Notes: generated by a model not told the origin, from the sequence alone. A stretch of 64,000 nt of DNA from an uncultured Ruminococcus sp. (GCA_902802795.1 CADCNI010000010.1:1-64000); one strand, 5' to 3'; shown: positions 36,218-45,658, numbered from the stretch's first letter. Translations and numbers: made by a program.

Positions 36218-36261
36218 AATGTATTCCGCAGGAAGCAGAAACGGAACAAGGATGATGAATC

Positions 36262-37389
36262 ATGAGCTACACCGGCAGGCTTTTTCACTGGAAAAATCCC
36301 TATGACACAGAGGGGACGAATGATCTGTTTCTCGTGGCGGTGCGGGAAAACTGTGCCTTTGGGTATGCCCGCAACGCTTCTTATCGTGCGATTCTCGACG
36401 CAAAGGGCTTTTCGCCGGACGATCTGCGGGAATATGAAGATATCGCGCGGCTGCCCTTTTTGCCGACGCTGCTTTTCAAGCGTCATGAACTGTATTCCGT
36501 GCCGCCTCGCCGTATGCTGATTAAGGCGACTTCCTCCGGAACAGGCGGCAGGTTCAGCCGCATCGGGTTTACCTGCGGCGATTTGCTGAACGGCGCGCCG
36601 ATGGTGTGGAAAGTGGTTCGCCGCAGACGGCTCTTTTCGCCTGTCCCCTGCCATTATGTGGTGTTTGGCTACCGTCCTCACCGCGACAACCACACCGCCG
36701 TGACTAAGACGGCGTTCGGAGCGACGCTCTTTACGCCGTCGCTGGGGCGTACCTATGCGCTCGAATACAAGAACGGGCAATATGTTCCCGATCTCGAGGG
36801 CGTGGCGGCGGCGATACAGAAATACGCGAAATCCCGTTTCCCACTGCGGTTCATGGGTTTTCCATCCTATACCTATTTTGCCATGAAGCTGCTCGATGAG
36901 CGCGGCATTCATCTGACCCTGCCGAAGCATTCCAAGATCATGCTGGGCGGCGGCTGGAAGCAGTTCTACCGGGAGGCGGTGGACAAGGAGGAATTCTACG
37001 CGCTGGCCAAAAAGGTTTTTGCGGTAGATGACAGCGATATTGTGGAATTCTACGGCGCGGTGGAGCATCCGATCCTGTACTGCGACTGTCCGCGTCATCA
37101 TTTTCACGTTCCGGTCTACAGCCGCGTCATCATCCGCGATGTGAACACCCTTGAGCCGCTTCCCCACGGACAGGTGGGGCTGGTCAACCTGATCTCGCCT
37201 ATGGTGAGAGCCACGCCCATTCTGAGTGTGATGACCGACGATCTCGGCGTTCTTCATGACGGCAGGACGTGCGGCTGCGGTATTGCTTCGCCCTATCTGG
37301 AAATTATCGGCAGAGTGGGACTGAAAGACATCAAGACCTGTGCGGCAGGCGCAGCGGAACTTTTGGCCAATGCGGGAAGCGTCAGGTGA
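36262..37389 (+). CDS. LuxE-like acyl-protein synthetase
   Basis: A 375-residue ANL-type enzyme of the LuxE/PaaK-like family, which activates a fatty acid with ATP and holds it as a thioester for LuxC. Visible: LPFLPTLLFKRHELYS, the P-loop-like KATSSGTGGRFSRIGF, LRFMGFPSYTYFAMKLL, IMLGGGWKQFYREAVDKEEF, EFYGAVEHPILYCDCPRHHFH, and the end LSVMTDDLGVLH...CGCGIASPYLEIIGR. It stands 26 nt ahead of a LuxC-like reductase and has a plausible RBS. Light-producing luxAB genes are absent, so the pair presumably makes a fatty aldehyde for other use. Confidence 0.85.
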   Translation: MSYTGRLFHWKNPYDTEGTNDLFLVAVRENCAFGYARNASYRAILDAKGFSPDDLREYEDIARLPFLPTLLFKRHELYSVPPRRMLIKATSSGTGGRFSRIGFTCGDLLNGAPMVWKVVRRRRLFSPVPCHYVVFGYRPHRDNHTAVTKTAFGATLFTPSLGRTYALEYKNGQYVPDLEGVAAAIQKYAKSRFPLRFMGFPSYTYFAMKLLDERGIHLTLPKHSKIMLGGGWKQFYREAVDKEEFYALAKKVFAVDDSDIVEFYGAVEHPILYCDCPRHHFHVPVYSRVIIRDVNTLEPLPHGQVGLVNLISPMVRATPILSVMTDDLGVLHDGRTCGCGIASPYLEIIGRVGLKDIKTCAAGAAELLANAGSVR

Positions 37390-37415
37390 ATTCGGCCGGA
37401 AAGGGAGGATGAACG

Positions 37416-38732
37416 ATGATATTGGCAAACGGGACAATCTACCCGTCCTCGGAGCAGTCCGCGCTGTTGGACGGCCTGAAGGAATTTATCAACGCCACGC
37501 GTATGGGCGAGCCTTTGTCAGTGGATACGGTGATCGGCGCGATTGATACATTGGGGCGGCGCATGGCTGCGGGTGAATTTGACGATTTGCTCCGGCAATT
37601 CGGGGTGGAATCCCTGTTCTCGCTCGGAGAACAGGTGCGCGGTTCGGTCAGACTGCTCAGCCGCGAATATCTGGAATATAAGGTGACAACAGAACTGGGG
37701 CGCGATTTCTTTTTGCCTCGCGATACCCGACCCATGCTGGGACTGTCGGGCGTGAAAACCGTGCCGCCGCCATTAGGGGTGCTCTTTCACATATCCGTCG
37801 GCAATGTGGACTTTTTGCCGGCCTATACGGTGGTGGAAGGGTTACTGACGGGCAATATCAATCTTCTGAAACTGCCGCAGGCGGACAACGGACTGACGCT
37901 GCTGGCGCTCAAAACACTCGTTGAAATCGAGCCGCGTCTGGCCGATTTTATTTATGTGTTTGACACGCCGTCCGACGACATTGCCGCGATGAAGAAAATG
38001 GCGGAACTGGCGGACGGCATTGTGGTGTGGGGAGGCGACGCAGCCATCCGCGCGGCACGTTCACTGGCGGCTCCCGGCGCCAAACTGATCGAATGGGGCC
38101 ATCGGCTGAGCTTTGCCTATCTTTCGGGCAATTGGCGGGGCCAGCCGGAGGAACTTACGGCGCTGGCCGATCACCTGATCCGCACGGAACAACTGCTGTG
38201 CAGCTCATGCCAGACCATCTATATAGATACTGACAGCATGGAGGAAATGTACGACTTCTGCCGGATATTCCTTCCGTATTTGCAGGCGGCACGCAATGGC
38301 CGACCCATCACGGAGATCGGCGCCGCAGCCGGGATGACGTTGAAAGATTACAATGACGAGCTGGAAATGATTTTGTCAGGGAATTCTTCGGTCGGGGAAA
38401 ATCGTGCTTTCCGGGGACGGAACTGCGGCCTTTTCGCGCGGGAGGACAGCGAACTGGAACTGTCGGAACTCTACGGCAGGTGCCTTGTCAAACGGCTGCC
38501 GCGTGATCGGATGATGACGGTGCTGCGGCGGCAAAAGGGATATTTGCAGACGGCGGGACTGCTCTGCGATGCGGAAGATGATGCTATCCTTTCGGAGAGG
38601 CTGCTGCGGTGCGGTGTGAACCGCGTCACATCTCTGGGACATATGTCGGATCATTTTGCGGGCGAGTCTCACGACGGAGAATATTCGCTGCGGCGGTATG
38701 TCCGCATGGCGAATGTCGAGATGCGAGGCTGA
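37416..38732 (+). CDS. LuxC-like acyl-CoA/acyl-protein reductase
   Basis: A 438-residue fatty-acyl reductase of the LuxC family, related to aldehyde dehydrogenases. PPPLGVLFHISVGNVDFLPAYTVVEGLLTGN is the nucleotide-binding start, GIVVWGGDAAIRAARSLAAPGAKLIEWGHRLSFAY the middle, and the nucleophilic cysteine is in RTEQLLCSSCQTIYID (about residues 262-265). It would reduce the thioester passed by the LuxE-like partner to an aldehyde with NADPH. The two genes form an operon; AGGGAGG lies upstream of ATG 37416. Confidence 0.88.
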   Translation: MILANGTIYPSSEQSALLDGLKEFINATRMGEPLSVDTVIGAIDTLGRRMAAGEFDDLLRQFGVESLFSLGEQVRGSVRLLSREYLEYKVTTELGRDFFLPRDTRPMLGLSGVKTVPPPLGVLFHISVGNVDFLPAYTVVEGLLTGNINLLKLPQADNGLTLLALKTLVEIEPRLADFIYVFDTPSDDIAAMKKMAELADGIVVWGGDAAIRAARSLAAPGAKLIEWGHRLSFAYLSGNWRGQPEELTALADHLIRTEQLLCSSCQTIYIDTDSMEEMYDFCRIFLPYLQAARNGRPITEIGAAAGMTLKDYNDELEMILSGNSSVGENRAFRGRNCGLFAREDSELELSELYGRCLVKRLPRDRMMTVLRRQKGYLQTAGLLCDAEDDAILSERLLRCGVNRVTSLGHMSDHFAGESHDGEYSLRRYVRMANVEMRG

Positions 38733-38820
38733 GTTCATATAATATTAACACATAAGTATCATTCAATTCATTGAAGTGATGTATCATTGCAATGAATAAA
38801 GTAGTTTGGAGTGGAGTGTT

Positions 38821-39618
38821 TTGACGATCAATCAGGCGGTGCTGTATTTTTTTATCTACAGCTTTTTCGGCTGGATTTATGAAACCGCGCTGGTGAGCAT
38901 ACGGGAAAAACAGTGGTCGAATCGCGGCTTCCTGATGGGACCGGTTTGTCCGATTTACGGCGCGGGTGCATTGGTTTTTATTCTGCTCGGTACGGGGCGG
39001 TCGATCTGGCTGACGTTCCTGCTGTGCATGGTCAGCTCGGCGGTGCTGGAATATGGCACGGCCTATACGCTCGAAAAGCTGTTTCACGCTTCGTGGTGGG
39101 ATTACAGCAATATGCCGCTGAATCTCAACGGCTACATCTGTCTGCCGGCCTCCACGTTTTTCGGCGTGGCAGGGGTAGCGGTGTCGCATTTTCTGCATCC
39201 CTACGTTGCCGTTCCCATGCAGTATCTTCCCGATGTGGCGGAGAATCTCGCGGCGCTGCTGCTGGTGGGTGTGGTATCCGCAGATCTGACGCTCACGGTG
39301 TCTAGTCTGAGCGATTTTGTGAGCAAGGTCAAGTCGTTTGAGAACCGCGCCAATCAGGCGATTGCGGAGAAATACGACGAGCTGGAGAGCAGCGTGAGCG
39401 GCAAGCTCGCCAATGTCAAAGCCCTGTCGCTGTCCTCCGCGATGAAGGATTCCGTCATCGAGCACGAACTGCAAAAGGCCAATATGAAGCTCAGCGGGCT
39501 TCAGGTCAACGCTGTCAAAAAAATCAGACGTTTCCGCAACGAAGGAGCGCATTCGGTCAACCGCACACGTATCAAGGACGTGATGCTCCGTTTGGCGGAA
39601 AGCGCGAGAAAGCATTGA
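38821..39618 (+). CDS. CmpB-type putative ABC transporter permease (membrane protein)
   Basis: A 265-residue membrane protein. The start, AVLYFFIYSFFGWIYETALVSIREKQWSNRGFLMGPVCPIYG, and the later LEKLFHASWWDYSNMPLNLNGYICLP are the pattern of the family annotated as putative ABC transporter permease (ABC_trans_CmpB). Five or so membrane segments fill residues 1-165; the last 100 residues form a cytoplasmic helical, probably coiled-coil tail. No ATPase partner is near, so transport is unproven. TTG 38821 is chosen behind GGAGTGGAG. Confidence 0.8.
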   Translation: MTINQAVLYFFIYSFFGWIYETALVSIREKQWSNRGFLMGPVCPIYGAGALVFILLGTGRSIWLTFLLCMVSSAVLEYGTAYTLEKLFHASWWDYSNMPLNLNGYICLPASTFFGVAGVAVSHFLHPYVAVPMQYLPDVAENLAALLLVGVVSADLTLTVSSLSDFVSKVKSFENRANQAIAEKYDELESSVSGKLANVKALSLSSAMKDSVIEHELQKANMKLSGLQVNAVKKIRRFRNEGAHSVNRTRIKDVMLRLAESARKH

Positions 39619-39658
39619 CATGAGATAAAACCTAACAGGAAGAACGGGGGAGAGAACC

Positions 39659-40141
39659 ATGAGGCTGTCGGCGGAGGATCGACATTATATCAAAAAATGT
39701 CTGCGCGGTGTGCGTGAAACGCGTGACGCGCAGCGGATGAAAACATTCATCCAGCATGGACACATTACCACCTATGAGCATGTGATGAACGTCGTGTGCA
39801 TGAGTTATGTGCTCGATAAGGTTGTGCATCTGCATGCTGACCGCAGGAGTTTGGTGATGGGCGCCTTCCTGCACGATTTTTACCTTTACGACTGGCATGA
39901 CCGTTCGGCGCACAAACGGCTGCACGGTTTCCGGCATCCGGTGGACGCGCTGAAAAACGCGAAGGAACGCTTTAATCTCAACCGAAAAGAGGAAAATATC
40001 ATTGTCAGTCACATGTGGCCGCTGACCCTGACCCGACTGCCGCGGTGCCGGGAAGCCGCCATTGTCTGCCTGTCGGACAAAATCTGCGCGGCTTATGAGA
40101 CGGTATTTAAAAATAAGGCGATGTTTGACAGTCGTCTTTAA
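39659..40141 (+). CDS. HD-domain phosphohydrolase-like protein
   Basis: A 160-residue single HD domain: TTYEHVMNVVCMSYVLDK (His), LVMGAFLHDFYLYDWH (HD motif), KRLHGFRHPVDALKNA and a final Asp in IVCLSDKICAAYE. It fits small metal-dependent phosphohydrolases; the substrate is unknown. It often accompanies the CmpB-type gene in Clostridia. RBS GGGGGAGAG precedes ATG 39659. Confidence 0.85.
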   Translation: MRLSAEDRHYIKKCLRGVRETRDAQRMKTFIQHGHITTYEHVMNVVCMSYVLDKVVHLHADRRSLVMGAFLHDFYLYDWHDRSAHKRLHGFRHPVDALKNAKERFNLNRKEENIIVSHMWPLTLTRLPRCREAAIVCLSDKICAAYETVFKNKAMFDSRL

Positions 40142-40156
40142 TAGAAGAAATTCAGT

Positions 40157-40199
40157 AATTATCCCATTAAAAAGTTTTTCGCTTTTTAATGGGATAATT
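40157..40199 (+). repeat. Perfect 18-bp inverted repeat
   Basis: AATTATCCCATTAAAAAG (40157-40174) is the exact reverse complement of CTTTTTAATGGGATAATT (40182-40199), with a 7-nt loop. It follows the HD gene. No T-run follows the second arm, so it is either an atypical terminator or a protein-binding site. Confidence 0.8.
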
Positions 40200-40245
40200 G
40201 ATTATAAATATTTAAAAAAATATGTCTTTTTTGTAAAAAAACAAC

Positions 40246-40274
40246 TTGAAAAAACAGAAGAAATATGATAACAT
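40246..40274 (+). promoter_or_regulatory. Sigma-A type promoter of recJ
   Basis: TTGAAA at 40246-40251, 17-nt spacer, TAACAT at 40269-40274, 87 nt ahead of recJ. Confidence 0.6.
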
Positions 40275-40360
40275 ATTATTTATCCTATTAGTTTGAAATC
40301 GGGCGTTATTTTGGGGTCGGACGGGCAGCCCCGCGTCGGTATTATCAGGAGGTGAGTCCC

Positions 40361-42421
40361 ATGTCGTTTCGCAGGTGGCAGATAGCAAAATCGGATAAGG
40401 CGTTGTCGCGAAGCATCGCCGGGCGATTCGGAATAGACGGGTTCACTGCGCACCTTCTTTCTTCGCGCGGATTTTGCTCTGATGAAGAAATAAAAGATAT
40501 GCTGGGGATTGATGACGACTTCGCGGAATTCATCGATCCCTTTGCCATTATTGATATGGATAAGGCAGTGGAACGACTGAGAAAGGCTATCGACGGGTTT
40601 GAAAGCATTGCCGTGTACGGCGATTACGATGTGGACGGCATCACCTCGACCGCGCTGTTGTATTCCTATCTGGAATCGGTAGGCGCGAATGTCACCTATT
40701 ATATCCCCCATCGCGATAACGAGGGCTATGGACTCAATTGCGGCGCAATAGACAGACTGCACGAGCAGGGAGTTTCGCTGATTGTGACGGTTGACAACGG
40801 CATAGCCGCTGTCAACGAAGTGGCGCACGCGAACGAACTCGGCATGGAAGTGATTGTGACTGATCACCACCACGAGGGAGAACGGCTTCCCGAGGCGGTG
40901 GCTGTGGTCAATCCCCACCGTCGGGAAAGTCGGTGTCCCTTCCGTGAATATGCCGGCGTAGGGGTGGCCTTTAAGCTGGTATGCGCACTGGAAGGAGACA
41001 GTTTTTCCGTGCTGGAAAACTGCGGCGATCTGGTAGCGCTTGGTACCGTGGCGGACGTGGTGAGCCTGACGGGAGAAAACCGCCGTCTGGTGCGACTGGG
41101 ACTGCCGCTGATCGAGCGGACAGAACGGCCGGGACTCAAAACACTGATGGATTTAGCGGGACTCACCGGAAAGCCCGTCACATCCACTTCTATTGCCTTT
41201 ATCATCGCGCCACGTCTTAACGCGGCGGGACGGTTGGGTACCGCGGAACGCGCGGTGCGGTTGCTGATTTCGGAGGATATGGAAGAAACCGACCGGCTCG
41301 CGCAACAGCTTACCGATGAGAACAAGGAGCGGCAGGCCATCGAGCAGATCATCAACCGCGATGTGGGGGAGATGCTGGAAAAAAACGAGTCGCTGCTGTA
41401 TGACCGTGTGATCGTGATCGCGGGAGAAGGCTGGAATCGCGGTGTGATCGGTATTTTTGCCTCCCGTATCTGTGAAAGATACGGCAAGCCGTGCTTTATC
41501 CTGTCCTATGAGGGGGAGAACGCCAAGGGTTCGGGGCGCAGCATTGAGGGCTTTTCGCTGTATGACGCGATTTCCGCCTGTTCCGATACGCTTACCGGAT
41601 TCGGCGGGCATACGCTTGCGGCCGGCATCAGCCTCAGAACCGAGGATATCGACTCGTTTCGCCGTGCCATCAACGATTATGCGGCGTGCGAATTTCCGCA
41701 AATGCCCGCTCCCGAGCTGAAGATCGACTGCCAGCTTCCGCCGTCCCTGCTGACGCTGGATCTGTGTGACGCGGCGCAGCTTCTGGAACCGTTCGGCGCG
41801 GAGAATCCCACGCCTGTGGTGGCGGTCATGGGAATGAAGATTATCGACATATTCGGCGCGGGCGGAGGCAAGCACCAGAAAATCACGATGCAGCGAGGCG
41901 AAGCCACGATTACCGCCATGAAATTTTCCACGCTGAACGAGGACTTCCCTTATGTACCCGGCGACGTGGTGGATATCGCGGTAACGCTTGATAAATCTGT
42001 CTATCGTGGGCAGGAGAGTCTGACGCTGGTGGTGCGGGATATGCGTCTGTCCGAGACACATTTTGACGAGATTCACGGCGGCAGACAGTTGTTTGAAAAA
42101 CTCATGCGCGGTGAAACACTGGAGGAGGAGCAGCTTTCGCAACTCCGACCCACCCGCAAGGAGGTAGGCGTGATCTATCGCATGACGGCGGAGGGTTACC
42201 GCGGCGGCGAGGATGTGCTGGGCTGCCGGATGAAACGCGCGGGTGTGGGGTACGCAAAGCTGCTGACGTCACTGCGCATTCTGACCGAAGGCGGACTGCT
42301 CCATATGGAAAACGACGGCTTTGTGCTGAAAATAGAACCGTCTGCGCATGACGCAAAAGACGGAAAGATTGCGCTGGAAAATACACCCACCGCACAGAGC
42401 GTGGGTTACATCAACGCTTGA
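40361..42421 (+). CDS. recJ: Single-strand-specific exonuclease RecJ
   Basis: 5'-3' single-strand DNA exonuclease of recombination and mismatch repair. 686 residues: DHH domain with AVYGDYDVDGITSTALLYSYL, VTVDNGIAA and IVTDHHHEGERLPEAVAVVNPHR; then DHHA1 with GFGGHTLAAGISL; an OB-fold at about 450-560 (DIFGAGGGKHQKITMQRG); and a winged-helix-like C-terminal extension. ATG 40361 has AGGAGGTGAG upstream. apt, the usual neighbour in Firmicutes, is missing; rel follows. Confidence 0.95.
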   Translation: MSFRRWQIAKSDKALSRSIAGRFGIDGFTAHLLSSRGFCSDEEIKDMLGIDDDFAEFIDPFAIIDMDKAVERLRKAIDGFESIAVYGDYDVDGITSTALLYSYLESVGANVTYYIPHRDNEGYGLNCGAIDRLHEQGVSLIVTVDNGIAAVNEVAHANELGMEVIVTDHHHEGERLPEAVAVVNPHRRESRCPFREYAGVGVAFKLVCALEGDSFSVLENCGDLVALGTVADVVSLTGENRRLVRLGLPLIERTERPGLKTLMDLAGLTGKPVTSTSIAFIIAPRLNAAGRLGTAERAVRLLISEDMEETDRLAQQLTDENKERQAIEQIINRDVGEMLEKNESLLYDRVIVIAGEGWNRGVIGIFASRICERYGKPCFILSYEGENAKGSGRSIEGFSLYDAISACSDTLTGFGGHTLAAGISLRTEDIDSFRRAINDYAACEFPQMPAPELKIDCQLPPSLLTLDLCDAAQLLEPFGAENPTPVVAVMGMKIIDIFGAGGGKHQKITMQRGEATITAMKFSTLNEDFPYVPGDVVDIAVTLDKSVYRGQESLTLVVRDMRLSETHFDEIHGGRQLFEKLMRGETLEEEQLSQLRPTRKEVGVIYRMTAEGYRGGEDVLGCRMKRAGVGYAKLLTSLRILTEGGLLHMENDGFVLKIEPSAHDAKDGKIALENTPTAQSVGYINA

Positions 42422-42447
42422 TTTTTGAGGAACACCAGAAATGAAAT

Positions 42448-42480
42448 ATTAGGAAGAAAGTGATTAGGAAGAAAGTGATT
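42448..42480 (+). repeat. Tandem 15-bp duplication upstream of rel
   Basis: ATTAGGAAGAAAGTG occurs twice in direct succession (42448-42462, 42463-42477). Each unit holds an AGGAAG that looks like a ribosome binding site. It lies 20-50 nt ahead of the rel start. Confidence 0.8.
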
Positions 42481-42500
42481 GACGGAGGAGGGAAAACCAT

Positions 42501-44765
42501 ATGGCAGACGAAATGAAGAAAAACGTGATGACAGGTGAGAATGAACGCGATTTTACGGATAATGTGGTAGAGTCGTACTGCACGTATGACGTATTAGTGA
42601 AAAACATTGTGGCCAGCGGCAAGGAATACGACATGGCGGCGATCGAAAAAGCCTATTTCTTCGCCAGCAAAGCGCATGCGGGGCAGAAACGCAAATCCGG
42701 CGAGCCATATATCGTTCACCCCATTTCAGTGGCGGATATTCTGGTGTCGCTGGGAATGGACACGGACAGTGTGGTGGCGGCCCTCCTGCACGACGTAGTG
42801 GAGGATACCCCTGTGACGCTGGAAGACATCGAAAAGAACTTCGGCAGCACGATTGCGGGTATTATTGACGGTCTGACCAAGCTGAGCAAAATGGGCTTCA
42901 AGACCAAGGAAGAACATCAGTCGGAGAATGTGCGCCGTATGCTTTTTGCCACCAACAAAGACATCCGCGTGCTGATCATCAAGCTGGCGGACCGTCTGAA
43001 CAACATGCGCACACTCAGTGCGATGTATCCCCAGAAGCAGCGGGATATTGCGCGGGAAACGATGGAGATTTACGCGCCGCTGGCGCACAGAATGGGCATC
43101 CGCCAGGTCAAGGAGGAACTGGAAGATCTGTCGCTGCGCTACCTTGACCCGGTGGGCTATAAGCAGATCTGTAACCGCTTGTCGGAGCAGCAGTTCAACC
43201 GGCAGGCATTCCTTGAAAGCATCAAGGATGAAATTAAGGAAAAACTGGTGCAGCATATCCCAAATGTGATCGTTTCGGGACGCGTGAAATCGGTGAACGG
43301 CATTTATCATAAGATGATTATGCAGGGCAAGAGCTTCGAGGATATTTATGACGTTTACGCGGTGCGCGTCATTGTGGACACCGTGGCGGACTGTTATTCG
43401 GTGCTGGGTCTGATTCACACCAATTACACGATGGTTCCGGGGCGCTTCAAGGATTATATCACCATGCCAAAGCCCAACGGCTATCAATCGCTGCACACCA
43501 CGGTCATGCGCAAGAGCGACGATCCAGAGGAAAACGCCATTCCCTTTGAAGTGCAGATTCGCACCAAGGAGATGCACCGCACAGCGGAATTTGGTGTGGC
43601 GGCGCACTGGAAATATAAGACGGGCGAAGCGGCGGAGGGCGGCAAGGTCGTGTTTGAAAACGCCGTGACATGGATCCGCCAGATGATCGAGGAACAGATG
43701 GAGAGCGGAAGCGACGTGATCACTCTCATCAAGGATGATCTGATGCCGGAGGAAATCTATGTGCTCACGCCGAAAGGCGACCTCAAGATTCTCCCCGTCG
43801 GCGCGACGGTCATCGACTTTGCCTACGCGATTCACAGCGCGGTGGGCAACCGCATGGTCGGCGCGAAGATCGACGGACGCATTGTTCCCATCAACACGAC
43901 GCTGCGCACCGGCAATGTGGTGGAGATTCAGACCACCAAGGAGATCGTCAACGGTCCCAGCCGCGACTGGCTGAATATGGCCAAGACCAGCCAGGCCAAG
44001 AGCAAGATTCGCGCGTGGTTCAAGAACGAGCGCCGCGCGGAGAATATCGCGGAGGGACGCGCGGAATATGAGCGGGAAATGAAGCGCGCGGGACTGACCA
44101 TGCCCGACGACAAAGCCGAAGAGTTCCTCAAGGAACAGGCGCGCAAATCCCACATGGACTCGGTGGACGATTTCTTCGCGGCGATCGGCTACGGCGGCAT
44201 TGTGATGACGCGCCTGATGCCGCGCATTCGCGAGGATTATGACCGACTCATTGTCAAGCCGAGCGAGCCTGTCACGCTGGGAAATTTCGAGGAGGCGCCG
44301 CAAAGCCCGGCCAAGGGCGACCCGGGCGTGCGCGTGGAGGGCATCGAGCATTGCCAGATCAAGATGGCGCGCTGCTGCAATCCGCTGCCGGGTGACGAAA
44401 TCATCGGATTCATCACGCGGGGCTACGGCGTATCGGTACACAAGAGAAGCTGCACCAACGTGCCGCGCGATCTGGCGCAGTGCGAAAATCCCGAACGCTG
44501 GCTCAAGGTGTCGTGGGGAGAAAACAGCGGCAGCCGCGTCTTTAAGACCACGCTGCGCATGACCTGCCTCGACCGCCACGGATTGCTCGCGGATATCACC
44601 GCACAGCTTTCCGTGATGCATATCAGCATCAGCATGCTCAATTCCCACGAATTAAAAGACGGCAACGCGGTGATCACGGCGACCATCTCGGTCAGCAGCA
44701 AGGAACATCTCGCGCAGGTCACGTCCAAGCTGCTGCGTGTGGACGGCGTGCTGAGCATCGAGTAA
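42501..44765 (+). CDS. rel: Bifunctional (p)ppGpp synthetase/hydrolase Rel
   Basis: Makes and degrades the stringent-response alarmones. 754 residues: HD hydrolase domain with AHAGQKRKSGEPYIVHPISVADIL and LLHDVVEDTPVT (HDxxED intact), synthetase domain with KSFEDIYDVYAVRVIVD and PKPNGYQSLHTTVM, TGS domain (EEIYVLTPKGDLKILPVGATVIDFAYAIHSAVG), helical/zinc-finger-like part (IKMARCCNPLPGDEIIGFI) and C-terminal ACT domain. Both active sites look intact. GGAGGAGGG stands upstream of ATG 42501. A tandem duplication with RBS-like units lies in its leader. Confidence 0.97.
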   Translation: MADEMKKNVMTGENERDFTDNVVESYCTYDVLVKNIVASGKEYDMAAIEKAYFFASKAHAGQKRKSGEPYIVHPISVADILVSLGMDTDSVVAALLHDVVEDTPVTLEDIEKNFGSTIAGIIDGLTKLSKMGFKTKEEHQSENVRRMLFATNKDIRVLIIKLADRLNNMRTLSAMYPQKQRDIARETMEIYAPLAHRMGIRQVKEELEDLSLRYLDPVGYKQICNRLSEQQFNRQAFLESIKDEIKEKLVQHIPNVIVSGRVKSVNGIYHKMIMQGKSFEDIYDVYAVRVIVDTVADCYSVLGLIHTNYTMVPGRFKDYITMPKPNGYQSLHTTVMRKSDDPEENAIPFEVQIRTKEMHRTAEFGVAAHWKYKTGEAAEGGKVVFENAVTWIRQMIEEQMESGSDVITLIKDDLMPEEIYVLTPKGDLKILPVGATVIDFAYAIHSAVGNRMVGAKIDGRIVPINTTLRTGNVVEIQTTKEIVNGPSRDWLNMAKTSQAKSKIRAWFKNERRAENIAEGRAEYEREMKRAGLTMPDDKAEEFLKEQARKSHMDSVDDFFAAIGYGGIVMTRLMPRIREDYDRLIVKPSEPVTLGNFEEAPQSPAKGDPGVRVEGIEHCQIKMARCCNPLPGDEIIGFITRGYGVSVHKRSCTNVPRDLAQCENPERWLKVSWGENSGSRVFKTTLRMTCLDRHGLLADITAQLSVMHISISMLNSHELKDGNAVITATISVSSKEHLAQVTSKLLRVDGVLSIE

Positions 44766-44793
44766 GATAAATAAAAAGGAGAGACATATTCCA

Positions 44794-45135
44794 ATGACCC
44801 AGAACGAAAGAAACGACGTATTGCAGGACTTGTATGACACAGTGATCGAGCGCAGGGATCATCCCCAGGAGAAATCCTACACCTGCTACCTGCTCGACAC
44901 GGGACTCGACAAGATTCTCAAGAAGGTGGGCGAGGAATGCAGCGAAACGATCATCGCCGCCAAAAACGACAGCGACAGCGACTTGGTGGGTGAAATCAGC
45001 GACTTGATGTATCACCTGATGGTGCTGATGGTCAAGCGCGGCATTCCGCTCGAAGATGTGTATGCCGAGTTGGCAAAGCGCAGCCTCAAGAGCGGTAACC
45101 TCAAAACCTTCAAGCAGGTTGACAAAAATAGCTGA
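44794..45135 (+). CDS. hisE: Phosphoribosyl-ATP pyrophosphatase
   Basis: Second step of histidine synthesis: phosphoribosyl-ATP to phosphoribosyl-AMP. 113 residues with VLQDLYDTVIERRDHPQEKSYTCYLLDTGLDKILKKVGEECSETIIAAKN and EISDLMYHLMVLMVKRGI, the HisE helical bundle with its metal-binding EExxE-type acids. Solitary: no other his gene is in the window, and it is 28 nt downstream of rel. RBS AAAAGGAG before ATG 44794. Confidence 0.94.
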   Translation: MTQNERNDVLQDLYDTVIERRDHPQEKSYTCYLLDTGLDKILKKVGEECSETIIAAKNDSDSDLVGEISDLMYHLMVLMVKRGIPLEDVYAELAKRSLKSGNLKTFKQVDKNS

Positions 45136-45190
45136 TCCCTTTTCATTATATATTATTATAATGGTATCGTAAAGCGATGACAGCAGTAAA

Positions 45191-45232
45191 AAGCGTTCCC
45201 TTGGATTTTCGGTTCGAGGGGGCGCTTTTTTT
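45191..45232 (+). terminator. Rho-independent terminator after hisE
   Basis: AAGCGTTCCCT pairs with AGGGGGCGCTT (one bulge or mismatch), followed by a run of seven T. The rest of 45136-45658 (over 500 nt) is AT-rich and holds no gene; a TATAAT at 45551-45556 with a poor -35 may be the promoter of the fibre locus. Confidence 0.65.
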
Positions 45233-45658
45233 GATGAAAAAAATATTGTGCAATTTGACGCAAAAATTCCACTGATTTTGAAATCAAGGGGGTAAACTTG
45301 GTGGCGATTGCCATAAAACAGAACATTTTTTAAGCAAGGCTCCATAGAAAAAACTGCACAAACTGAAAAAAAATAGGATTGCGACAGGGGGCGCAGTGTG
45401 AATCAGTGAAAAAGAAAGGAAAGCAGTATGAAATAAAATTGTTCAATAAAATTCGTGCAATCAAACCAAATAAAAATGCTTTAAGGCATAATAAATAACC
45501 AAACGTTTGAAAAATAGTGAGAAAGGGGTGAACTCCATTTTCTGATGTGCTATAATCTGTTTATGTAAATGGGGATATTTTGCCTGTCATCGAGTTTTAT
45601 ACTTGTGAATTTCCACAAAGATTTTGCATCGGATATTTTAAGGGAGGCTGCGAATTTT

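Noticed and set aside
38733..38820. Terminator between the LuxC-like gene and the membrane protein
   Set aside because: ATTCATTG/CAATGAAT can pair, but the stem is short, AT-rich and has no T-run.
42726..44648. 640-codon open frame on the minus strand opposite rel
   Set aside because: Antisense shadow of rel; histidine/arginine-rich translation without motifs.
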